Under the pieces are notes generated by a model. It was not told the origin of the DNA. It was given only the letters and a program-made list of their open reading frames with translations, and made no database searches. Below are positions 10,708-21,987 of a stretch of DNA of 64,000 bases, piece after piece. How positions within the stretch are numbered: the stretch's first letter is position 1; the number at the start of each line of letters is the position of its first letter. The position numbers and the translations under genes were made by a program. Source of the DNA: Telopea speciosissima. Lineage: Eukaryota > Streptophyta > Magnoliopsida > Proteales > Proteaceae. The stretch is from positions 65,682,755 to 65,746,754 of the forward strand of contig NC_057922.1 in assembly GCF_018873765.1 (NCBI RefSeq). Reading direction: 5' to 3'.

Positions 10708-12297
10708 TGATGCACGGGGATACCTAGAAACTAGGGGGTTGCTACTTAGGACAACTAATGGGTTAAAACTCATAGGACAGCAGGTAACAGAATGGGTAGC
10801 AACAGCAGCATACAGACTCATATGCATGAATAAAACATTGAACAGTCTGTGCAATAATGAACAATATAGAATAAAACTCATAGCATCGTTTCCACAAACA
10901 TTTGATAGGCAAAATGGGGAAGGGGAAATAATACATAAATTACCAAATCAAGTGCAGAGACCTTTCAATGCTCTAAAAAGAATTCATGCTGTACTAGTCC
11001 TAGGCATGCATTCCAATAGAGAATAAGACATAAGGAAGTATGAAGAAGATGCACCAAAACTAACTGCAGTATAAGTGCATATCAGGTCAGAAAATAAAAG
11101 GGTTCCAGATTCTTGATTAGTAAATATGACAAGGAGGGGAAGGGTGGTGATGAGCATGCATTTGGGTAGGGTAGGTGATGTGATAAACAGAAAAAAAAGA
11201 AGAAAAAAACTGAGCAGGCCTGGCTGGAGTAGAGGGGAAGAGGAAGGAGGGGGGGGGGGGGGAAGAATAGAAATCACTTACCTGTTGTGTTGCCGGAACA
11301 GAGAAGGAGAGAAGAAGAAGATGCTAATCCACTTGAGAGAGAGATGAAGGGGGGGGGGGGAAGACTGCTTCACGCAAGAAGGAAGAGGAGCTTTCAAGAG
11401 TCCAAAAAGTTTTCATTTTTTCATTCAACATTCTTGGCTGAATGGCCTATTACACCTTTAAGTAGAAACAAAACAATAAAAAAAAGGCCTAACTAGGCTG
11501 TTGATTGGGCACACAGTCCAACAGCCTAGGGGAAAGTGCCAAAAGCAAAAAGTACAATCTATCCTAAGTGGGCCTGGGCCTGGACTATGGCTTAAACAAC
11601 TTAAAGATTAACCCCAAGTGGGTCTGGGCCTGGGCCTGGGCTTGGATTACATAAGACTAAAAAAAAACTGAACCAAATATTGACCCAAATTGAACCAAAC
11701 CATAAACTGAACCAAACCAAAAATTACACAAAGTAATTAACCCAAATAGAACAAAAAACAGATCTGGACCAGCAGAGAGTTTGGGCCAGCACTATCAAGG
11801 AGCTTCAGCACCACAAACCATATCGAAAGAAGTCCCCGTCCAACCAAAGGGAGCTCGATCCCAAATGTAGCTACCTAAGCGATCTCCTTTGGTATACCTT
11901 TAAATCCTTAGGAACAAGGTACTAAAACTCGGGTCTCGGTACCAACTCGACTCTTGGAAAACCGAGACGAGTCGAGATCTCGCCGAGTTGGTGCATTTTT
12001 TTTTTTTTCAATTCGAAGCCTCAACTTTGGGTCAACCCAAGATCTGGACCCGAGATCTCACCGAGATCTTGCCGAGATATGTCGAGTTTTGTCCAATCAG
12101 GTAAGGTATTTAAGTGGTAGGTGGGTTAAAATAATGGGTCGAAACCAATATCCAACCGAGATCCGAGATCTCGCTGAGATATTGCACTTTTGAGACTCGT
12201 AGGCAGTCTCGTCTCGACTTTTCCAAAAACCGAGAAACTCGGCGAGATCTCGCGAGTTCTTGAACTATGCTTAGGAATGGGGCTGATGTCCCCATCA
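10708..12297 (-). repeat. Gypsy 3' LTR (enlarged by a MITE)
   Basis: 1590 bp, against 1231 bp for the partner LTR at 21988. The 355-bp MITE and its 8-bp target duplication explain the size difference, apart from small indels. It contains two long G-runs near 11250 and 11350. Ends are TGATGCA...CATCA in plus orientation, which is symmetric. Confidence 0.93.
11915..12269. mobile_element. hAT-type MITE, 355 bp, rich in CGAGATCTCG motifs
   Basis: Present in this LTR and absent from the partner LTR, where the site reads CCTTAGGAATGG. A perfect 8-bp target duplication CTTAGGAA lies at 11907-11914 and 12270-12277, the length expected for hAT. The ends CAAGGTACTAAAACTCGG and, reversed, CATAGTTCAAGAACTCG form an imperfect inverted repeat. 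The interior is packed with palindromic GAGATCTCG-like motifs, resembling the termini of the 5.3-kb hAT at 33489. There is no coding capacity. Confidence 0.85.
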
Positions 12298-12299
12298 AC

Positions 12300-13880
12300 T
12301 CTCAGGGCTTTGAAGAATTCACCTCTGGTGAATAAGAACTCAAATAGTGCTCAAGCATGTTAGGATTAAGCTATCTAAACTCATCAATAGGAAGCCAGGT
12401 GCAATCAATTTTCGGACGATTTCGCCATTTAACCAAGAACTCTCGAGTTCCTCCATCACGTGAAGAAACAACTCTTTCATCGAGGATATCTTCAATCTCT
12501 TCTTTTCCTTTAACAATGTCGGGCACAGGAGGCAAAGGTATGGATATGGATGAAAATGGAGATGCATGGGTTGAAGTATCAACAACAAACGAGAAGTCCA
12601 TAAGGTCATCGGGGTAAAAAGTAATATCAGTAGAGGTGCTGTGGTAAGGAGCAAGATCCTCAACATTGAAAATGTTACTGATTCCCATATCAGAAGGTAA
12701 TTCCAAGACATAAGCATTAGCACTTACCCTTTTGAGAATTTTGAATGGACCTGCACTACGAGCATGCAATTTGCTCGCTTTTCCTTTGGAGAATCTTTGT
12801 GGCTTGATTCTCACCATCACCATATCACCTTCCTCAAATGTTTATGGTCATCGACGCACATCAGCCCAGGACTTGTATTGGTCATTACTCAACGCAATTC
12901 ACTACCTTATACCTGCGTGTAAGTCATGTATATGCTGTGCAAAAGACTCGGCTAACGGGGAGGTTCTAGAGCTAGACATGGCTGGGATAAGATCAATGGG
13001 TGTCCTGGGTTGGTAACCTGGACAGACCTCAAAAGGAGACATACCAGTAGTCCTATTCTTAGAGCTATTAAAAGCAAACTCTGCTTGGGTGAGGATTCTG
13101 TCCCAACTCTAAAGGTATTCTCCAACCAAACAACGTAACAAATTTCCGAGACTCCAATTGATGACTTCAGTTTGACCATCAGTCTAGGGATGGAACGCAG
13201 TGGAGAAACGGAGTTTAGTACCCATCATCCGCCATAAGGTTCACCAAAAGTGGCTTGTAAATTTGACATCCCTATCATACACTATGGTTAAAGGCAGACC
13301 ATGATACTTGACGGCCTCATTGAAAAAAAGTTTGGCCACATTGGATGCATCAACAATTTTTGAACATGGGATGAAATGTGGCATTTTTGAAAACCTATCC
13401 ACAACCACAAAGATAGGGTCATGTCCCTTTGAAGTTTTGGGAAGACCAAGCACGAAGTCCATGCTAAGGTCTTGCCATGGAGCATGTGGCACAGGAAGGA
13501 GAGTGTACAAGCCAGTGTTCTTCTTTTGTTGCTTGGCAGACTGGCATGTGTGACACTGACTCACAATTCAAGAGACATCCCTTTTTAAACCGGGCCAAAA
13601 GAACCTAGCTTCAGCAAGAGTAGTGGTCTTGTCTTGACCAAAATGTCCAACGACTCCTCCAACAATCAATTCCCAAATCAAATAATCCCAAAGTGATGTC
13701 CTGGGAATGCATAGTTTGACACTTTTAAACAGAAACCCATCCTTTAGCAGGAAATCCGAACGAGCAATAGGAGAATCTTGATTCACTAAAGTGAAAATCT
13801 CATTAAAATCAGGACAAGTGGGATACTGGTCCTTGATTCGCTCAAACCCTACTACCTCAATGCTCATTGTTTAGAGCAAA
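12300..13880 (-). pseudogene. Gypsy integrase and chromodomain remains
   Basis: Minus-strand blocks. About 13867-13568: the region before the integrase zinc finger. 13564-13241: zinc-finger CHTCQSAKQ and catalytic core [11 protein letters not shown] with [12 protein letters not shown]. About 13200-12830: the rest of the core with stops. 12823-12371: the C-terminal domain (GPFKILKRVSANAYVLELP) followed by a chromodomain-like IEDILDERV...FLVKWR motif. The chromodomain marks the chromovirus group, which uses it to target chromatin. At least five in-frame stops and shifts are visible, so it is inactive. Confidence 0.88.
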
Positions 13881-14887
13881 ACATTAGTTCAATGCCTAGC
13901 ACTCATGTGCTTGAATAAGATATTGACTCGCCTCAACGCATCTGCTGCAGTGTTCCAAACACCAGGTTTGTGCTTGAGTACAAAGGTGTACTCTTCAAGA
14001 GATTCGACCCACTTAGTGTGCCTTTGATTGAGCTTTTTCTGGGCACTTAGGTATTTCAAGGCCTAGTGATTTGAAAACAACACGACCTCTTATGGTAACA
14101 AATAATGTCTCCAATAGCGCAGGGATTGCACAACCGCATAGAATTCTTTGTCATATGTGGAATAGCGTTGCTTGGCCTCATTTAGCTTTTCACTGAAATA
14201 AGCAACTGGGTGCCCTTCTTGTCCTAAGACACCACCTATTCCGACACCAGATGCGTCACAATTGACTTCAAAAACTTTGGAGAAATCTGGGAGATGTAAG
14301 ACTGGTACTTCCGTCATCAATTTCTTTATCTCCATAAAGGCCTTGGCAGCGTTTTTAGTCCATTGGAACTCCTTCATTTTCGTGCAATTTGTGACAGGAG
14401 ACATGATGGAACTAAAACGATAAATGAACCTTCTGTAGAAGGTGGCTAAGCCGTGAAAGCTTCGCACCTCGTGAACATTGGTAGACTCGGGCCATTCAAC
14501 AATTGCTCTGACTTTCTCAGGATCAGCAGCTACTCCTTGAGCTGACACAACAAATCCTAAGAAGATAACTTGATTACTCATGAAGGTGCATTTCTTGAGA
14601 TTGACATAAAGTTTAGCCTTTAGTAGCATCCTAAAAACTTGTTGTAATTGATCCAAGTGGGAAGACGTGGTGTTACTATAGATGAGGATGTCATCAAAGT
14701 ATACCACTAAGAATTTGCCAATGAATGGTTGAAGCATTTGATTCATAATCTTCATGAAAGTGCGACCTTTACTTCCTTAGGTGTACTAGGTGTCAGTCTA
14801 ATCTTTTTCCCTTTAAATTCAAAGACACAGGTGTTAGACTTCCCATAGTTTGTGACATCTCGGTCATACAACCAAGGTCTCCCTAAA
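13881..14887 (-). pseudogene. Gypsy protease end, RT and RNase H with internal deletion
   Basis: The minus-strand frame 14755-14090 carries the RT catalytic YFDDILIYS, the thumb and connection ([10 protein letters not shown]), and RNase H ([14 protein letters not shown]). Immediately upstream (14887-14770) is the end of the protease region, GRPWLYDRDVTNYG. Everything normally lying between, about 300 residues of linker and RT fingers, is missing, and the two parts meet out of frame near 14760. The element is therefore an internal-deletion derivative and could only have moved with help from a relative. Confidence 0.85.
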
Positions 14888-15112
14888 TGTTAAGAATGGC
14901 TGTATTGTATCAGGGGTATATGTGTAAATATCCCCTTGTATTATTTTCTTATTTTTTGTCATTTGTATAAGGCCAAGGGCCTAGGTGTAATTTACTATTC
15001 TTTTCAATATAAGCATGTTAGTCTCTAGGTTAGAGACATAACACTGAACACCAAAACCGTGGCTGCTCTCTTCTCTTTCTTCTCTTCTCCTTCTTCAACC
15101 TAAAATCTAACA
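14888..15112 (+). repeat. Copia F 5' LTR
   Basis: 225 bp, beginning TGTTAAGAATGG and ending AAAATCTAACA. It carries a TATA-like run and a pyrimidine-rich end (CTTCTCTTCTCC) typical of transcription-start regions. Compared with the 3' LTR it differs at two bases and one indel. Confidence 0.95.
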
Positions 15113-15124
15113 TGGTATCAGAGC
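15113..15124 (+). other. Copia F primer-binding site
   Basis: TGGTATCAGAGC directly after the LTR, complementary to the 3' end of initiator methionine tRNA as in most plant copia elements. Confidence 0.9.
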
Positions 15125-15634
15125 TGTTTGCTCCTGGAGTTTGAAGGTGATCGAAGATTGTTTGGAAGGTGAAGAACAGTCTCTGTGAAGACAAATAGCA
15201 TACCTTCTCAGACCTGTTTCTCTCTTGTCTGCAGTCCAAATACTAAGCAACCAAGTGCTCTAGTTTCGTGTGGAGGTCTTGTTTCTTCTCATTGTGTCCT
15301 CCCACATCTCTTGGAAGCACCCAAGGAGTAGAAGGGAATCTCGGCCAGGCTGTTCTGCCTCTGTTTTCCGCCAACTGCAGTGGTTTTTGGCTCTTGTTGC
15401 TTCAATAGGTTCTTGTTTGACCAGTTTCTTTGGTCTATTTGAATCGTTTTTTGGTAAGGAACAATACTCATCCTTACTCCGTGGTTGTTTGATCAGTTTT
15501 TAGGGATTTAAAGGCCTATTTTCAGGCTATTTATCTCTGTTTTTCCTGGTTTTCTATTGCTGTATTTGTGGGACTGTTGTTGTGGTTGAGATATTTGTTA
15601 TTTGGGCCTATCAAGTGTTTGATTAAAGGTCAAA

Positions 15635-16700
15635 ATGGGTGACAAAGATGCTGCAACACCCCTGCCTCTTGTAGACACAGCCCAAACAACCCCATTTCTT
15701 CCTTCCTCCTTTGAGAGTCCCAATATCCAACTCCCTATTGCCAAACTTGAGAACCACAACTATTTGGATTGGTCCCGATCCATGAAATTGATTCTCCGGT
15801 GTAGGGGAAAGATGGGTTACATCAATGGTAGTATACAAGCCCCTCTTCCGACCGAGCAAGGGAATCCCAAGTGGGACTCTGAGAATTCCTTGGTGATGGC
15901 CTAGCTTCTTTTCTCCATGAAGCCTGAGATTGGAAGAAGATTTATGGGCAAGGAGACTGCCAAGGACATTTGGGATAGTGTGACCTGTATTTTTGATCGG
16001 GTTGGGGACTCTACTAAGGTGTACCAACTTCTCCAACAGATTGTCAGCTTGCGCCAGGGTGAGAGAAGTATCTCTGAATACTATAGCCTTGTTGTGGGCC
16101 TGTGGGAAGAGTATGACCATTATAGAGATCTCCAGTTATGCCTTGACGATGAGGTCAAGGTGCATCGGTTGTTTGAGAGAGAGAGGGTCTTATTTCTTCT
16201 TGGAGGTCTTAATGCTGATTTTGAGCCTCTTAGGGTGCAAATCCTTGGCCGTCCAAGTCTTCCCTCACTGGAGGAGGTGTGTGGATATCTACAGAGTGAG
16301 GAGACCCGTAGGGGTGCTATGGGGACTGCTCCCACTGTTGAGCACTCTGCACTTGTTTCTTCCACTCCCCCTCAGGACTCCACCAAGGGGGCCAATAAAG
16401 GGGTTGCTAAGGGAGCTGTGAAGGGTTGATTCCTATGTGACCATTGTGGCAAGAATGGGCATACTAAGGATTTTTGCTGGGATCTCCATGGGAAGCCCCC
16501 TGCTGGTTCATCTGGAGGGCGAGGACAGCGGAAGAAAGGGCCTAAGGCTCATGTTGGAGTTGTTGAATTTGATGAATCCTCTCTTTCCAAGGAGGACATT
16601 GCTGCATTTCGCTGGATTGTGGCTCATTTGGATGGTTCCTCTGCCACGTCCTCAGGTTCCTCTGCCACCGGTTCTTCCACTGCACTGTAGGCTTCCTCCT
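15635..16700 (+). pseudogene. Copia F gag remains
   Basis: Starts at the ATG at 15635 (MGDKDAATPLPLV). The UBN2-type gag core follows, with NYLDWSRSMKLILR, KPEIGRRFMGKETAKDIWDSV and LLGGLNADFEPLR, then a CCHC zinc knuckle CDHCGKNGHTKDFC at about 16436-16480 that would bind RNA. In-frame stops lie at 15902, 16427 and 16688. The 16427 stop replaces an Arg codon conserved in copia B and E. The stops separate core, knuckle and protease. Confidence 0.9.
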
Positions 16701-18600
16701 CCGGCCTCACCTCTTGGGTCATTGACTCAGGTGCCATAGATCATATGACTGGTAGGTCACAGCTGTATAATTCCTATTCTGTTTGTTCTGGGAAAGATAA
16801 GGTAAAAATTGCTGATGGTACCTTCTCTTCTATTTCTGGTAAGGGAGATATCTAGGTTGCACCTTTTTTACCCTTGAAGTCTGTTTTTCATGTTCCCAAC
16901 TTTGACACTAACCTTCTTTCTGTTAGTCAATCGACTAGATCTTTGAACTGCTTTGTCACCTTCTTTCCTACCCATTGTTTTTTTCAGGATTTGGTGACGA
17001 AGAGGGTGATTGGCAGTGGTCGTGAAGCTAATGGCTTGTATGTTTTGGAGACTGGTACTTCCCCTGTTCTGCAAGCTCAGTCCTATGTTTGTGGGCAAGA
17101 AGGTGGACGTACTCAGGAGGATATTCTGCTATGGCACCGTCGCTTGGGGCACCCCTCCTTTTTTGTTATGAGGAAACAGTTGCCACATTTGTTTACTTCT
17201 TTTCCTGTCTCGCATGTTTTTCATTGTGAACCTTGTCTATTTGCCAAAAGTTGTAAAACAGTTTATGCATCTAATGGTAATAGATCTACTTCACCTTTTC
17301 ATCGTATCCATACTGATGTTTGGGGGCCCTCCCCTGTTACTTCTTTGCGTGGCTTCCGCTACTTTGTTTCTTTTATTGATGACTTTTCTCGGGTTACTTG
17401 GGTTTTTCTTTTGAAACATAAGAGTGATGTCCATGTTGCATTTACAAACTTTTATGAGTTAGTATATACCCAATTTCAAACTCGGATCCAAATTGTCTGC
17501 TTAGATAAAGGTGGGGAGTATATGTATAGTGGTTTGGAAACCTTTTTTTCTGACCATGACATTATTCATCAGGTGGCTTGTGTTGATACCCCTCAACAAA
17601 ATGGGGTGGCTGAAAGAAAAAATCGCCATCTCCTTGAAGTGGCTAGATCACTTTGGTTTACCATGCATGTTCTAAAAACTTTTTGGTCTGATGCTTTACT
17701 CACTGTTGTATTTCTTATTAATCACATGCCTTCTAGTGTCTTGACCTTCCAGGTTCCTCTTGATCTCTTGCCTTCAAGGTCCTCTTCTTTTTCTCTCCCT
17801 CCAAGGGTGTTTGGGTGTATTTGCTATGTCCATATTAGCAAATCTACCCGCACTAAATTGGATCCTAAGGCCCTGAAGTGCATCTTTCTTGGGTATTCCT
17901 CCACCTTAAAGGGGTATAAATGCTATCATCCTCTTACCCGTCGGTGGCTCCTCTCCAAGGATGTTCATTTCTTTGAAAACATTCCGTATTTTCAGTCCCC
18001 TCTTCAGGGAGAGTGTGGTGGTGGAGTTGAAGGTGAAGAGGTTCCCGAGTTTGTGTCATTTCCTTTCTCCTCTCTTGTTCCTATTTCTCCTTTCCAGCTT
18101 GACAAAGGGAAGAAAAATTCTGTGGATATTGTTGTTGAGGGGGAGCCTCCTAGTGCACAGGAAAACAGAGAACAGGGGGAGTTATTGGTGTATACGAAGG
18201 ATAGGAGAAATCCTCCTTCATGGCTTCCTATAAAGAAGACCTGCCAAAATCCTTCTTCGTCTCCTCATCCTGAGCCTTCATCAGTTGAGACAGGTATACC
18301 TTCCTCTAATTCTCCATTCTCAGACTTAGATCTTCCTATTGCTCAACGAAAGGGAACTCGGGCATGCACTAATCCTATTGCCAAGTTTGTTTCCTATGAT
18401 TCTATCTCCCTTACAGGTAAAGCCTTTACTGTGGCTATCTCATCCATCTCTATTCCCAAGAATGTAACAGAGGCTATGGCAGATCCAAAAAGGAGAGAAG
18501 CAATGAACACAGAGATGTTGGCTCTTGAGAAGAATCACACTTGAGATCTTGTTGAACTCCCTAAAGGGAGAATCCCGGTTGGGTGCAGATGGTATTCACA
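16700..18600 (+). pseudogene. Copia F protease and integrase
   Basis: Protease active site VIDSGAIDHMTG at about 16717-16752, a stop at 16853, then a long open stretch 16874-18544. This contains the GAG-pre-integrase HRRLGHPSFFVMR, an integrase core with HTDVWGPSP, FIDDFSRVTWV, DTPQQNGVAERKNRHL, and the PKALKCIFLGYSS C-terminal part. The second catalytic region reads CLDKGGEY where relatives have CSDKGGEY. A TGA at 18542 replaces a conserved Trp at the start of the RT region. Confidence 0.9.
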
Positions 18601-19980
18601 GTCAAGTTCAAGTCTGATGGTACTGTGGAAAGGTATAAGGCAAGCCTTGTCGCCAAGGGGTATACATAGGTGTATGGCATTGACTATCAGGAAACCTTTG
18701 CTCCAGTGGCCAAGCATAACTCCATCCGTGTACTTCTCTCAATGACTGCAAATCTTGATTGACCATTGTACCAACTTGATGTGAAGAATGCATTCTTACA
18801 TGGTGACCTAGAAGAAGAAGTATATATGTACTCTCCTCCTGGGTTCAAGCATCCTGGTGATAATGGGAAAGTGTGTCGACTTAGGAAGGCTCTCTATGGA
18901 CTCAAACAGTCTCTTAAGGCTTGGTTTGAGAGGTTCAGACAAGCCCTCCTACAGAATGGCTACACTCAAAGTCAAGCTGACCACACATTTTTTATACAGA
19001 GGAAGGGCAGCATTATTACAGCTCTCATTATTTATGTTGATGACATTGTGGTCACGGGAAACAGTGAAGCTGAAATCTCAAAGCTTAAGCTTTATTTGGC
19101 TCGGCAGTTTGAGATCAAAGATCTTGGTCTATTGAAGTATTTTCTGGGGATTGAAGTTTCAAGATCTAAGCAAGGGATCAATGTTTGCCAAAGGAAGTTT
19201 GTTCTTGATCTACTTAAGGAGACAGGCTATTTAGGATGCAAACCAATCTCCTCCCCTATTGAGCAAAACCACAAACTAGGGGAAGATTGTGGTGAACCTT
19301 TGGTGGATGCTGAAAAGTATCAGAGGCTAGTAGGTAAACTTATCTACCTCTCACTCACCCGACTCGACATCACCTATCTTTGTTGGAGTAGTGAGTCGGT
19401 TTATGCATGCACCCAAGATGGGACATCTTGATGCGGTTTATAGGATCCTCGGTATTTGAAGTCATGTCCTGGAAAAGGTCTTCTCTTCTCTAGGAATGGT
19501 CAGCGAGAATTGAAGTATATCTGAGATGTTGATTGGGCTGGGTCTATCTCGATAGGAGATCCACATCCGGATCTGTACCTTTGTTGGAGGCAATTTGGTC
19601 ACCTGGAGGAGTAAGAAACAACCGAGTAGCAGGTCAAGTCTTGAAGCGAGTTTAGAGCCATGGCTCATGGTGTGTGTGAAGTCTTGTGGTTGAAGAAGCT
19701 TGTCGAAGGTGGGGTTTGAGACAAGCGAACCTATGAGTCTATATTGCGACAACAAGGCAGCCATCGCATTGCTCACAACCCGCTTCAACATGACAGACAA
19801 AGCATGTTGAGGTTGACAGACACTTTATTAAGGAGAAAATAGACTCTAAGGCTATTTGTACTCCCTTTGTGAAGACGAATGAACAAGTGACTGATTTCTT
19901 CACCAAAGGACTTGGCTCAAATCACTTTAGTTTTATGTTAGACAAGCTAGGTATGTATGACATATACCACCCAGCTTGAG
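18600..19980 (+). pseudogene. Copia F RT and RNase H
   Basis: RT with [37 protein letters not shown] and the catalytic YVDDIVV (about 19035). Breaks: a 1-bp deletion near 18590, TAG at 18667 (Gln in relatives), TGA at 18760 (Trp in relatives), and a frameshift near 19375. The RNase H part (19440-19900) has many single-base deletions but still shows MAHGVCEV and HVEVDRHF-like blocks out of frame. It is clearly inactive. Confidence 0.88.
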
Positions 19981-19986
19981 GGGGAG

Positions 19987-20212
19987 TGTTAAGAATGGAT
20001 GTATTGTATCAGGGGTATATGTGTAAATATCCCCTTGTATTATTTTCTTATTTTTTGTCATTTGTATAAGGCCAAGGGCCTAGGTGTAATTTATTATTCT
20101 TTTCAATATAAGCATGTTAGTCTCTAGGTTAGAGACATAACACTTGAACACCAAAACCGTGGCTGCTCTCTTCTCTTTCTTCTCTTCTCCTTCTTCAACC
20201 TAAAATCTAACA
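19987..20212 (+). repeat. Copia F 3' LTR
   Basis: 226 bp, nearly identical to the 5' LTR. It is preceded by the polypurine tract TTGAGGGGGAG (19976-19986) and followed by the CTAAA target duplication. Confidence 0.95.
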
Positions 20213-21821
20213 CTAAAATGATGTGGGCAACGTCCATCTTTAAGACATCGCACCAAAATCTCTCCTCATAGCATGCAAAATGCAAAGGGACTAAACACCT
20301 AAGGGTGACAGGAATAGTAGATTGATCTACCCAAGCGACTTTGTATGGCTTTGGATGGGCTTGAGGTTTGAGTCCCATTCTAGTCACCACACTTCAAGAA
20401 ATAATATTCATGCAATTTCCACTATCAATAGCGACACGACAATTCTTACCTTGATGACAAGTGTAAGTGATGAAGATATTGGTTCGCCGCCAATCATCGT
20501 TGCTCTTAGGTTGTGGGACCATGCATCGAACAACACCTAATTGGGAGGTATTGCTCTCCTCTTGTTCCTCATCAGAAATGATCTCATTTGGATTGTGATC
20601 CTTAAACTCATCATCCTGACTCTCATCTTGGTTTTCACTCTGGTCTTCCTCTTCAAGATTCTGGTTCCCAATGTAAAGATTCCTGTTGGGGCAGTCTCTG
20701 ACATAATGGCCAAATCCTTGACACTTAAAACATTGTTGTTGACCATTCTTTTTGGGTGCTGCACCCAAAATGCCCTTATCCTTGTTGTTCTCAAACTGAC
20801 GAGGAGGGTTGCCAGTTGTCTTAGAGAAACTTGAAGAACCTTGAAAAGGCTTTTTGGCATTTGACTCTCCACTTTGAAAATTCTTCTTTTGAGGAAAGGT
20901 CCTCATGGATGACTCAAGTTCCAAGGCAACTCTAAAAGCCTGATGGACATCTCGAACCATGTGTGGTGCCATTTGTGTTCGAATGTCTGAATTGAGTCCA
21001 GTAAGGAACCTGGAAAGGGTCTGTTCAGTATCTTCACGAGTACGGCTCCTGATTTTCGGTTCATTGAACTTGCTCATGTACTCAGTTACAGACAACTTTC
21101 CTTGCCTATGGGTGTTCATCTCATGTAGAAGTTGAAGCCTATAGGTCATAGGCAGAAACTCACTTTTGAGTCTCTCTTGCATTTCCACCCATGTGGACAC
21201 ATGCTCAATTCCTAAGTTCTGCTCTCGATATTCTAATTCTGTCCAGAAATCTTGGGCTGCTCCTGTGAGCTTGATTTTGGCAAATCGGAAGCAAACTTCC
21301 TCGGACATTTCATAGAAATCAAAATATCTGTCCATTTGCCTAATCCAATCCAACAAGACTTTGGCATCAATTTGCCCATCATAGGAGGGGGCTTCAACCT
21401 TGACCATTCTCTTAATGTCAAATTCTCGGTCTTGGGGTTCATAGAATTCCTCATTCCTATGCGGATGATAATTCCTTTGAAAATGATGCCCTTGAGGTCC
21501 TTGACCTCTTCCTCTACCTCGACCACGCCCATTGCCTAGGAAGTTATCCCCATACCTATCATGATCATCAATGTTACGATCATGTTCTTCAAGTTCTTGT
21601 TGGGGAACTTCTTGTCTAGGTCTGTTACCTTGAACAGTGTGGTCTTGCCGCATGGATGTTTCCACGACATTAAGTTGGTCAGAAATTTCTTGGATAACTC
21701 TTAAGGTTTCTTCATTCTGTTTGAAGATTCTTTCTAATTGTTCAGGTGTAATGGTAGAGCTATTGGAGCCTGGCATGTTTTGGTATGTTCTACCACTCCT
21801 GGTGGACATACAAGGGATCAA
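20213..21821 (-). pseudogene. Gypsy gag and protease
   Basis: The minus-strand ORF 21821-20394 (475 codons) is intact across gag. It has an N-terminal RIFKQNEETLRVIQ helix, the retrotrans_gag core (AAQDFWTELEYREQ, FLPMTYRLQLLHEMN), a Lys/Ser-rich linker and a CCHC knuckle CFKCQGFGHYVRDC. It then enters the protease with the catalytic VAIDSG. A frame change near 20392 leads to the rest of the protease region (VTRMGLKPQAHPKPY...VAHIIL), which is cut by copia F. Gag packages element RNA in cytoplasmic particles. This is the best-preserved gypsy frame. Confidence 0.9.
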
Positions 21822-21969
21822 ACACTTAGATTAAGACTGTCAACAACCTAGGAAAGGAAAGGCTGTACTCAAGGTTGTCCACATTGAGGCTGGAACCGAA
21901 AGGACAGAACTATGGCAAGGTGTGGGACAGATTGCCCAAATGTAACAGCAACCTAAGATAGCTTAAACA

Positions 21970-21984
21970 CAAACTTTGATACCA
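21970..21984 (-). other. Gypsy primer-binding site
   Basis: On the minus strand TGGTATCAAAG follows the 5' LTR after about three bases. It matches the initiator Met tRNA primer site TGGTATCAGAG with one change and fixes the direction of the element. Confidence 0.85.
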
Positions 21985-21987
21985 AGT

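Larger units (their letters stand above)
14888..20212 (+). mobile_element. Copia F, complete Ty1/copia element nested in the gypsy
   Basis: 5325 bp with LTRs 14888-15112 and 19987-20212 and a perfect 5-bp target duplication CTAAA (14883-14887, 20213-20217). A primer-binding site TGGTATCAGAGC (15113-15124, initiator Met tRNA) follows the left LTR, and a purine tract TTGAGGGGGAG precedes the right one. I count only two substitutions and one 1-bp indel between LTRs, so this is the youngest insertion of the stack. Coding order gag, protease, integrase, RT, RNase H. It splits the gypsy protease between VAHIIL and GRPWLYDRD. Confidence 0.97.
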
